A DNA stretch of 64,000 nucleotides, taken from the NCBI RefSeq assembly GCF_001704415.2, contig NC_030808.1, forward strand, positions 81,438,594-81,502,593, read 5' to 3'. Positions 55,380 to 64,000 of the stretch are shown one piece after another (the stretch's first letter is position 1; the number at the start of each line of letters is the position of its first letter). Under the pieces are notes generated by a model that was given only the letters and a program-made list of their open reading frames with translations, made no database searches and was not told where the DNA came from. Both the position numbers and the translations under genes were made by a program. Source of the stretch: Capra hircus (lineage: Eukaryota; Chordata; Mammalia; Artiodactyla; Bovidae).

Positions 55380-56405
55380 GTCCATATCTATCTAATTTTT
55401 GTGTATAAAGTGAGAAAGATGTGGAGGCTGTGAAGATGTGAATCAAATCCACTTCAACCAGCAACATGTTTAGAAAGACTATCCTTTTCCCATTTAATTT
55501 ACTTGCCACCTTGATAAAAAATCAATTGATCATATACACGTGACCTATTTCTGGATTGCCTATTCTGTTCCACTGATATTATTCATCTATTCTTAGGGTA
55601 ATACTTGATTAACTGTAACTTTTAAGTCTTGAATCACATATTATAAATCTCTCACCTTGTTTTTTTTTCAAGATTGTTTTAGCTCTTCTATATCCATTGC
55701 ATTTCCAAATATATTTTAGAATCAGCTTGACAATGCCTGCTAGAATTCTGACAGAGATTTCATTGACTCTATAGATCAATTTCAGGAGGACTGGCATCTC
55801 AACAGTTCTGAGTTCTATAATCCATGATCATGGTATGGTTTACCCTTGGACAACACAGGTTTGAACTGAGTGGATCCATTTACACTTGAGCTTTTTTTTC
55901 AGTAGTAAATGCAATAGTACTACATGATCTGAGGTTGGCTGGATCTGCAGATTTGGAACTCAGAGGGATGAATTGTGTATGTGGAGGGCTGACTATACAT
56001 TACATGCAGATGTTCAACTGCACAAGGGTCATCAGCACCACTAATGCCTGCATTGTTCAAAGGTTAACTGTATATATATACTGGACTTTTAATTTTTATC
56101 TTTAGTTTTTCTCAGCAATGTTTTGTAGTTCTCAGTATAGATTTCTTGTGTTCTTTAAAATATTTATTTCTATGTATTTGGTAATTTAATGGTGATGTTT
56201 TCATTGTTTTAGCTGTTCTAATTATTTCAAATACAATTTTTATATTGATTATAACCTGTGGCCTAGTTAAATTCTTTAATTAGTTGAAGTCATTTTTTAT
56301 AGCTTCTATAAGACTTTCTATGTACACAATCTTTCTGTGTGTGAATCATGACAGTTTTGCCTCCTTTCTGAAATTTGGCCTTTTATTTCTTTTCCTTGCC
56401 TTATC
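55380..56405 (-). mobile_element. L1 ORF2 fragment, antisense, split by MER8
   Basis: 'cctattctgttccactgata', 'tttagaatcagcttgacaat', 'actctatagatcaatttcag' before the MER8, and 'tctcagcaatgttttgtagt' and 'ccttttatttcttttccttg' after it, are antisense L1 ORF2 reverse-transcriptase coding sequence, heavily degraded. Confidence 0.85.
55838..56072. mobile_element. MER8-like Tigger element in L1
   Basis: The left end 'tacccttggacaacacaggt', the interior 'ctgaggttggctggatctgc' and the right end 'cattgttcaaaggttaactg' form a near-complete copy inserted into an antisense L1. Confidence 0.88.
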
Positions 56406-56414
56406 ACAGTGGTC

Positions 56415-56750
56415 CTATACTAAGCACATAATATACATCATCTCATTTAATCTTCATAACAACTCAATTTTATTCCTATTTTACAGATAAGAAAACCAAG
56501 GCCCAGAAATGTTCAGTCATTTGCCCAATCAATATTGCACACCTATCAACTGATCTTGAAGAAGGGAATGGCAACCCACTCCAGTATGCTTACCTGGAGA
56601 ATTCCACGGACAGAGGAACCTGGGAGGCTATGGTCCATGGGTTGCAAAGAGAGAATAACACACACACACACACACATCAACAGATCTAGAGTTCAAACCT
56701 AGGCACTCTTACTCCAAACCTGCATTTATGACTACTTCTACCTACTTATG
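56415..56750 (-). mobile_element. MIR SINE, antisense, split by Bov-tA
   Basis: 'catctcatttaatcttcata', 'cctattttacagataagaaa', 'ccaaggcccagaaatgttca' on the left; 'gagttcaaacctaggcactc' on the right. Confidence 0.82.
56557..56675 (+). mobile_element. Bov-A/Bov-tA fragment, sense, with (CA)n tail
   Basis: 'gaagaagggaatggcaaccc' to 'ggtccatgggttgcaaagag', then a (CA)n run at 56658-56676. Duplication 'atcaactgatct' (56545-56556) / 'atcaacagatct' (56676-56687). Confidence 0.93.
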
Positions 56751-56849
56751 GATAGTTTCTAAATTCAGAAAACTCAGAGGCACAAAAGCAAAAAGTATTT
56801 TCAAATTAATAATAGAAAAAATCCTACTAAGGACAAATATAGAAACAGT

Positions 56850-56868
56850 TCACACACACACACACATA
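56850..56868. repeat. Short (CA)n microsatellite
   Basis: 'cacacacacacacacat'-type run just upstream of an L1 3' end. Confidence 0.85.
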
Positions 56869-56884
56869 AAAGGCAGTTTCTTTT

Positions 56885-57700
56885 GAACATGAAAAGATAC
56901 TCAACTCTACTCAAAATGAGAGAAATGAAAATTAAAACAACACTAAAATGGTATAGCCGCTATGAAAACAGTATAGTGGTTTATCAAAAAATGAAAATAG
57001 AATTGCCATATGATCCGGCAATCCCACTTTTGGGTTTATCTATAGATGGATAAACAAAACGTGATATCTACAACACAATGGAACATTTGAAAGTTATTCA
57101 GCCTTAAAAAGGAAGGAAATCTTGTCATTTGCTACAACATGGATGAACTCTGAACACTTTATGCTAAGTGCAACAAGCCTCACAAAAACCAAAAAGTGTT
57201 ACTATCTGTAAAAGACACAGTGGGAATTTGCTGTATGAGGCAGGGAACCCAAAGCTGGTGCTCTGTGACAACCTAGAGGGGTGAGATGGGGAGGGAGTTG
57301 GGAGCAAGGTTCAGGAGGGAGGGGACATATGCATACCTTTGGCTGATTCATGTTGATCTATGGCAGAAACCATCACAACATTGCAATTACCCTCCAACTA
57401 AAAATTAAATTGAGAAAGACAAAAAACTGTATGATTCCACTTATATGAAGTATCTATGCTAGTCAGAGTCACAGAAACAGAAAGAAAAATGGTGGTTGTC
57501 AGGAAATGGGGGAGAGGAAAATGGAGAGTTGCCATTTAATAGATAAAGAGTTTTGGTTTTACAAGATGAAAAAGCTCTAGAGATTTGTTTCATAACAGTG
57601 TTAAAGTACTTAAAACTAATGATTTGTACACTTAAAAATGGTTACGATGATAAATGTTACATTTTTAAAAATCACAATTTAAAATTTTTAAAGTGTTTTT
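56885..57700 (+). mobile_element. L1 (L1MA-like) ORF2 3' end and 3' UTR, sense, split
   Basis: 'gaaaagatactcaactctac', 'aattgccatatgatccggca', 'ttgctacaacatggatgaac' on the left; 'ctgtatgattccacttatat', 'aaaaatggtggttgtcagga' and 'acacttaaaaatggttacga' on the right. A younger L1 3' UTR separates them. Confidence 0.88.
57195..57410 (+). mobile_element. Ruminant L1 3' UTR nested in older L1
   Basis: 'gtgggaatttgctgtatgag', 'ggtgctctgtgacaacctag', 'gctgattcatgttgatctat' and 'accctccaactaaaaattaa' match the 13.4-kb ruminant L1 3' UTR. It is 5'-truncated. Confidence 0.88.
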
Positions 57701-57749
57701 AAAACTTTAACACAAATTTTGTTATGAATTCTTAAAAAAAAAACTATGC

Positions 57750-58300
57750 TGAAACCAGTTTTTAAGTTATCAGATTGGCAAAAATCTGAAAGTCTGATAG
57801 TACTCTCTTACATGTTTGTTGCTGGGGGAGTACAAATTGAAACAATCCCTATGGAGTGCAATTAGGCAACAGCCACGACATCTTTTGATCTAGCATTTCT
57901 ACTCTGGTGAATTTAATCATTCAGATATACAGTAAGAATATATGGGATGATACAGTCACAAGATTGTGAATTTCAGCATTGTTTACAAAAGAAAAATACT
58001 GGAAATAACCAAAATGCCCATTACTGGATGATTGGTTTGTTGTTGTTGTTTAGTCTTTAAGTCATGTCTGACTCATTGTGACTCTGTGGACTGTAGTCTG
58101 CCAGGCTCTTCCGTCCACGGGATTTTCTGGGCAAGAATATTCGTGTGGGCTGCCATTTCCTTTTCCAGGGGATCTTCCCGACCCAGGGAGGAACCCACGT
58201 CTTCTGCATTGGCAGGCGGGTTCTTTACCACTGACCCAGCAGACATCTCTACAGTGGAATACTATGCAGCCATTTTAAAATGAGAACACTTATCATGTAC
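57750..58300 (+). mobile_element. Old L1 (L1M-type), sense, split by Bov-tA
   Basis: 'gttatcagattggcaaaaat', 'tggagtgcaattaggcaaca', 'ggaaataaccaaaatgccca' on the left; 'cagtggaatactatgcagcc' on the right. Confidence 0.78.
58031..58247 (-). mobile_element. Bov-tA SINE, antisense
   Basis: A (GTT)n tail, 'gtctttaagtcatgtctgac', the Bov-A body to 'ctgccatttccttttccagg', and the head 'tctgcattggcaggcgggtt' to 'accactgacccagcaga'. The B-box region has lost a few bases ('cccagggaggaaccc'). Confidence 0.93.
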
Positions 58301-58604
58301 TGTTATGGAAAGAGGTTCAACATATAAGTGATAAAATTAACAGTATATATAATAGTATATGTAAAAAGGAGGAAAGTAGGAATCTATTTATAATTTTATA
58401 ATTCCTTGATATATAAAGAAACTCTAGATATAGGAAAAGGATAATAATAAAATATAGTAATAGTAATAAAAATTATAATAGTGATTTGGGGGTCCTGAAT
58501 GGATAGGGGACTGGGGTGGGAAGATTTCAAAATAACTTTTTAATATATTTTGGTCTTGGAACCATGTGAATATATCACCTATTCAAAAAATTCAATGACA
58601 ATTC

Positions 58605-58608
<4 letters not shown>
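58301..58608. other. AT-rich DNA, possibly L1 remnant
   Basis: 'taataataaaatatagtaat' type low-complexity sequence. No gene seen. Confidence 0.35.

Positions 58609-58641
<33 letters not shown>
58609..58641. repeat. (GT)16 microsatellite at a SINE tail
   Basis: An uninterrupted GT run directly abuts the antisense SINE fragment, where the SINE's 3' tail would be. Confidence 0.97.
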
Positions 58642-58642
<1 letters not shown>

Positions 58643-58742
58643 ACTTAGTTGATCAGTCATGTCTGACTTTGCGACTCCATGGACTATAGCCCTCCAGGCT
58701 CCTCTGTCCATGGGATTCTCTGGCAAGAACACCGGAGTGGAG
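58642..58742 (-). mobile_element. Bov-A/Bov-tA fragment, antisense
   Basis: 'gttgatcagtcatgtctgac' to 'ggcaagaacaccggagtgg'; the head is missing. Short flanks 'attcctctg' and 'gttcctatg' are possible duplications. Confidence 0.88.
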
Positions 58743-58799
58743 TTCCTATGGTTAGAAGTAAATTTCAGTGGTACCAACTGACATTAAATTATTCATAAA

Positions 58800-59295
58800 A
58801 ATGTTTACCAAGAACATACTGTATGTCCAGTGGGCACTATTTGGGGCACTGGCAATATAGCACTGAACAAGATGCAGTTCTTGCCCCTCGTAGAACTTCT
58901 ATTCTAGTGGGAAAGACTATATATTTTACTGATAAATTACGCCAGGTAGCTATTTAAGAAAAGTAAATCAGGATGAAGGAAAAAGAAGCAATGTAGCGGA
59001 AGTGAGGTGGTGGTGCCTCTGAGGAGGGGGTATCTGAGTAGAGACCTGAATAGAAGGAAGGCAGAAATACTGCATGGGAAAGTTGTCCTGGCAGGGCAGC
59101 ACACACCCTAGGGCAGGAACACGCTTGATGTGCTCTAGAAACAGCAAGACATTTATGTAGCTGGAGCAAACTTTGTGACATGAATGAAGTAGGCAATGAT
59201 GTTCAACAGGTGGTCAGAAAGCAGATCATACAGGCTTCATGGGGTATGTGCAATGGTCTGGGTGTTAGAGACAGCTACTGGAGGTTGGTTTTAAA
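58800..59295 (-). mobile_element. L2 LINE fragment, antisense
   Basis: 'gaacatactgtatgtccagt', 'cactgaacaagatgcagttc', 'cttctattctagtgggaaag' and, further in, 'cctgaatagaaggaaggcag' and 'gtggtcagaaagcagatcat' follow the antisense L2. Confidence 0.8.
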
Positions 59296-61695
59296 AAAAA
59301 AACCTGACAGTATCTGGTTAAGATTAAGCCCGGGCACACCTGTGTGTTCCTCCAGGTGGTTAAAGGACCGAAATACTTCAAATACTGTTAGTAAACAGCT
59401 GCTTCCCTGGTAATAGTGTCACCTGCCATACTGGCTTCTCTTCCAGGACACCCAACCCCCGCCCCCCCCATGAAATGATAACTAAATAAGTAACCTGGCC
59501 CAGCAACAGCTATTGAGTTGGCAAAGTTTTAGTCAGCTCAGGAACCTAGAATCATTGCAGTTCAGCCGTCTACAGGATGAACCAAGGTCTCACTTTATTA
59601 CAGTCCTAGAACCTGCTTAGGACAGTGTGTCTTGGGCTTCTATCCCACCAAGGGTCAGCTGGGGCCCAGTACTGCCATGTGGGCTCTCACTCAAGTCCAG
59701 TAGGAATCAGAGGCAGACTAGAAAAAGAAACTGAACGTCCCTGAGGTCTGAGGTGAAGCTAGAGCAAAGGGGAAACCCAGAGTACTTCCATATAAACAAT
59801 CAGTACTTCCTGAATGATTTGAAAGGCTACTGGCCCACTGCCAGCCTTTACAACTTTTATATAATATATTAACCACATCAAAATTTGTTTCTCTGTTCAA
59901 AGTTATACCATTTTCCAGTACCAAGATTTTTTTTTTTTTTCAGATATATCGTGGCAAAAGGGAAACAGAAAATAACAACCTCTCTAGCACCAAATGCAAC
60001 CTTAACACTCTCATAGCTGCACTCAGTAGAGTCAATGTTTGTATAACAATGAGTAGTTCCTGGAATCCTAGTACCAAAGCAGAACTACAACAGCTGTATT
60101 GCAACACTTTTCACTTCATATATGAAATTTATTTTACATAGGACAGTATGGGGAATTTAGTCTGGAAAATTAGTACATATGTCAAAGTCTTAAAAACATA
60201 TTTCTCTGAAGTTGGAAGAAATTTCTAAGGCTGCTTGCCATTTCCATCCATTTCACAAAGTTCCTTCTCTTTGAAAATACACTCTGTTGCTCTCAAATTT
60301 AGGATCCCAATATCTGATTAAATCATGTTAGTTCTACTTAGTTCTCATTCGTTTGATTTCTTTGAACATCAAAAGCTCCAGTTTAATTACCTGAGAGACT
60401 ACTAAATATTTGCTAACATAATCTTGTAACAAGAGCCTAAACTAAAGAGACAGCAACCATTAAGAACATCAGGGAGAAACTGCAGCACTACTTGGAAATA
60501 ATCAATCTTTGGGCACCAGATATATATTCCATTACTTTTACTTCCTGACCGTAAGCATCTTTGCTCAATCAAAGACATGACATTAAAAGTCATCTCATGC
60601 AAGCAGGAGGACCTGCGTTAGCAGAACACTTGCTGAAAGACTTTCGGACTTCCCTTTTCTTAAAAAAAAAATAAATAAAACTATTGTGAATGCTGAAACT
60701 TTCTTGCAAGTAGGTCTAGTATACAAGATTTAGTACCTTAATTTAATCTTAGAAATTGTTTCCACAATGCTTTCATATTCAAATATCAAAATATTTTTTA
60801 AAAAATACTTACACTGCAGCAACCTGAAGTCGGATCAGACAGCATGAAACTACCAGCAGCTGCCTGCTTCCTCACAGACTAAACTTTGTTCCCTTCCTGG
60901 CTGGTTCTGGATCAGGTTCACTGATACACATTTACCATGGCCTTGGAAGCTACCACCCAACAAGGTGGGAGGGTTTGTTCATTAAACTTCTGCTTGATAA
61001 CCACCTATCAGCAACTTCTCAGAGGTTTACCTGGACATGTTTAAAGACGCAAATTTATGGAAGATTACAGAGAAAGCCTGAAGAGTCTCCTAATCTCTGA
61101 TGGGAGGGTTTTGGTTTCAGAGGGAATTTCCCTGTGTTCCTAGAAAAACCAAACCAACCAACACAATAATCCTCTGGGATTCAAAAATCTTGCTTCATAA
61201 AAGTTCTCCTGTCTCCTCAGAGTGCATACATTGTATAATCACGGCAGAAAGAGGCCAGAAAGTTGCTTTTCTATTATAGTTCCCCATCACCTCCATTCGC
61301 CCCAGCTCTTTCACTAGCTGGGAAACAACGCAGGGTTCTTATTAAATGTAGTGCTTTCTGACATTGAAACCACTTGCTGACCTAATGTAAAGTGAGAACT
61401 TAAGACCCTCTCTGCAACCCCCGCCAAATTAAGCTCTTCACAAGATAAAATATTATGCTGCGTCATCCTTTTCCACATCCCTAAGCTTCTTCCCCTCTGA
61501 GCTACTATATTTCTATAATTTGTAGCACTAGCCTTTGGAGCAAAAGCCATTTACTATGTATTTACACTAATCACTTTATAAACATTATCTTATTCTCTCC
61601 TAAGCAATATATTTGGAATCATCTTCAATTCTTCTTAGTCTGATTCTTGTACCTAATTTGGCCCCTTCACTATCTTGGTGATTCTCTGCAATAAG
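59296..61695. other. Long unique stretch, no gene assigned
   Basis: About 2.4 kb without a recognised transposon. Open frames (60402-60602 and 61314-61550, minus) have no domain or splice support. A T-run lies at 59928-59940. Confidence 0.4.
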
Positions 61696-62110
61696 CACTG
61701 TGGTGGGCAGAATAATGACCTCCTCCACAGATATTCGTTCCCTAATCACTGGAATCTGTTACCTTAATAGCCAAGGGACTCTGTAGATGCCGTTAAGAAC
61801 TTTGAGACAGGGAGATTATCTGGATATGTCCAATTTTTCCCAGCTTTGGTAAGAGAGGGGCAATGTGAGGGCTTGACTTGCTCTTGCTGGCTCTGAAGAT
61901 GGAGAAAGGGGGCTGATAGAAGCTGGAAAAGGCCAGAGGAAACATTCTCTAGAGCCTCTGGAAAGGGACACGGCCCTCAAAAAACTTTGGTTTTAGCCTC
62001 ATGAGACCCACACTGGATTTTTGACTTACAGAACTGTTAGATAATAAATTTGTGTTGTTTTAAGCCACTAAGCTTGTGACCACTTTTTATGGCAGCAATA
62101 GAAATATAGG
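61696..62110 (+). mobile_element. LTR (MLT1-like), sense
   Basis: 'actgtggtgggcagaataat', 'tgttaccttaatagccaagg', 'agacagggagattatctgga', 'tgctggctctgaagatggag', 'gaagctggaaaaggccagag' and the polyadenylation end 'agataataaatttgtgttgt' make a near-complete solo LTR. The class (MaLR) is from memory. Confidence 0.8.
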
Positions 62111-62234
62111 TACTTTAATTTCAAAATGTTTTTTTGAAAACATAAACCCAAAACTGATAGAATATGCCAAATGAAGTCTGATGAAGAAAAAAAAAACTTA
62201 AAATTTTGTTTTTAAAAATCTGACAAACTTGGTA

Positions 62235-62525
62235 GACTGCTTTTTTTTTCTTTATAACTTTTTGTTTTGTATTGAGTTATAGCCAATTAACAATGTTGTG
62301 ATAGCTTTAGGTGAACATTGAAGGGACTCAGCCATACATATACATGTATCCACTCTCCCTCAAACTCCCCTTCCAACCAGGCTGCCATATAACACTGAGC
62401 AGAGTTCCATGTGCTATACGGTAAGTCTTTGTTGGTTATCCATTTTAAATATAGCAGTGTGTTCATGTCCATCCCAAACTCCATAAATATCTGTTCACCC
62501 CGTCCTTCCCCTCTTAGCCCATCCT
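62235..62525 (-). mobile_element. L1 3' UTR, artiodactyl type, antisense
   Basis: 'tttgtattgagttatagcca', 'attaacaatgttgtgatagc', 'agttccatgtgctatacggt' and 'gtccatcccaaactccataa' match the antisense 3' UTR, longer than the 34.1-kb copy. Confidence 0.82.
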
Positions 62526-63320
62526 TCTAATATTAAGGTAATTTTGAATCATGCCTCTGTACTCTGTCATCAGAAATATCTTTTTAACCCTAACTGTACT
62601 GACTTCATCTCCATGTATTTACCAAGTTATCAATAAATAAACACTGAGTAATCAAGATCAAGAACAGAATTCTGAAACAGAGAACAGAGTCCTGTTATTA
62701 GAGATCTTCAATTTGACCTCGGTCCATAAATCAATACTCTTTGTACACAAGTCGGATCAGCTATAAAAACACTTACTGTCATGTAGCCTATAGTGTTTTT
62801 AACTTCTCAAGTATATCAGAAGGATGAAATCAATGCCTTAATAATAAAGGTGTGTCTGCAGCGTGCCAGTCCACTGGAACGCGTCTGGAAACGGAGACGT
62901 GGTTAGTTTGATGTCAGCAGTTGTTCCATTTTGTTTTTCAGCGCTGTCTCAGTGATTATCATTTTCTAAGAGTTTACAAACTATCAATTAATTATTCTTT
63001 CCAGAAGTCTACTTGAAATTAAAAGGAAGTTTTCCCAATTGTAGGAAGTGAAAACAATCTCTGTCTCAAAAGCAGAGACATAGTGGAGGGAGGAGATGGG
63101 GGCCACTATGAAAGAAGGCTGGGGTGAGTACTGTGTGCCCTTGTAAGAGTATAAAACCCAGACTCAGAGCAGTAGTGATTGTTGGAAAGTAGTGCAAAAC
63201 TAGGGCTGAGACATATGATGTAAAGTCTTGAAAAGGGACCTAGGATTTCAACTTAATATATTAGAAAATAGGTAAAACTGAAATATTTTAAAGAAGGAAA
63301 ATAAAATTATGAGTACATTA
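62526..63320. other. Unique DNA with a local CpG-retaining patch
   Basis: Around 62860-62945 several CpGs survive ('ggaacgcgtctggaaacgga'), unlike the flanks, which may mean constraint. No exon can be supported. Confidence 0.35.
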
Positions 63321-64000
63321 ATAACCAAACTGAAAAATGGGCAAAGTTACATGAACAGTTCACAAAAGAAGAAATATAAATGGCTCTTAAATATATAAAA
63401 AGACTCTCTATCTCGTTCATTATAAGAGAAATACAGTTCAAAATACAAAGACATCATTTTAACCTATCAAACTGGCAAAGTTCAAAGTCACATAAGGCAC
63501 AGTGTTGGTGAAGTTATGGGTAAATAATGGAGGATAAATTGGTAAAATCACTGAAAAGCAAATTGGCAATCAAATTATGAATACATATCCCCTCTGACCC
63601 AGCAATAACTAAAAAATACATATATAAAATGATAACATGTCCATAAATATTCACTGCAGCATTGTTTGCAAAAGTTAAAGATGTCAATGAGAAGGGAACT
63701 GGTAAATTATAGCGCAGATACCCAGTGTAATAAGAAAACAAGGCATATTTATGTTGCTGATAAAGAATGATCAAGCTGTATTAAGTTTAAAAAGGTAAAG
63801 TACAGAGCACTATATGTAGAATGCAACTATCTGTGTGTGTATGTTTGACAGAGAGAGAGAGACAGAATACACTGAAAATCTCTCTGGAAGAACATCCAAG
63901 AATCCAGAAACAGTGGGTTCTCTCTAGGGAAGGGACTGGTAGCTATGGTTCAAAGGTGAGAAGGAGACTTATGCATCCTTTTGTCCTTTCTGAATTTTTT
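63321..64000 (+). mobile_element. Old L1 (L1M-type), sense, runs off the window
   Basis: 'aaccaaactgaaaaatgggc', 'cttaaatatataaaaagact', 'catcattttaacctatcaaa', 'ccctctgacccagcaataac', 'gcagcattgtttgcaaaagt' and 'agggaagggactggtagcta' follow the L1 ORF2 3' end and 3' UTR. The tail lies at or beyond the window edge. Confidence 0.82.

Noticed and set aside
62930..63010. Exon after a good-looking acceptor (pyrimidine tract and CAG)
   Set aside because: There is no matching donor with an open frame or conserved peptide downstream; such acceptors are frequent by chance.

Overview
This window is ruminant, most likely bovid, nuclear DNA. It carries interspersed repeats restricted to that lineage: BovB (RTE) LINE copies, Bov-tA and Bov-A2 SINEs, CHR-type tRNA-derived SINEs and the 3' UTRs of artiodactyl/ruminant L1. 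Below these lies an older mammalian layer of MIR, L2, L1M, MaLR-type LTRs, MER5-like and other hAT elements, and MER8/Tigger. The base composition is AT-rich and CpG-poor. I found no convincing host exon, tRNA, rRNA or other functional RNA gene. The sequence reads as intergenic DNA or part of a very long intron. All family names come from recognising sequence by eye against remembered consensus features. No database search was run, so subfamily names are tentative and element ends are good to about 10-20 bp unless a target-site duplication (TSD) is quoted.

Layout. 0-3 kb: unique DNA, a ruminant L1 3' end, a MaLR LTR, and an L2 interrupted by an antisense BovB 3' fragment. 3.1-4.56 kb: the longest BovB copy, a dead reverse-transcriptase pseudogene. 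4.56-8.8 kb: the largest repeat-poor block. 8.8-20.5 kb: L2, MIR, CHR, Bov-tA, Bov-A2, an L1 3' end and a hAT remnant. 22.8-23.7 kb: two CHR-type SINEs, the second of which has grown a 12-unit minisatellite. 25-29 kb: L2, a Bov-tA split by a BovB fragment, and an L1 carrying a MER8. 29.1-32.2 kb: repeat-poor DNA ending in a promoter-like patch (CRE palindrome and two CCAAT boxes). 32.8-34.25 kb: an L1 with a 5' inversion and a second L1 3' end. 36-37 kb: a three-level nest (MIR, L1, Bov-A). 39.9-50.7 kb: Bov-A2 and Bov-tA SINEs, two more BovB copies, and LTRs hosting MER8 and hAT elements. 51-59.3 kb: several L1 fragments in both orientations, with SINEs and a MER8 inserted. 59.3-64 kb: mostly unique, then an LTR, an L1 3' UTR and an old L1.

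The only sequences here that once encoded protein are parts of transposons (BovB reverse transcriptase, L1 ORF2), and all are broken. Nothing forms an operon, pathway or defence system. The most useful observations concern repeat evolution: a SINE-born minisatellite, a twin-primed L1, a BovB-in-SINE insertion resolved by its flanking duplication, and insertion order among nested elements. There are also a few non-repeat patches worth testing for regulatory activity. I see no evidence of a previously undescribed biological system.
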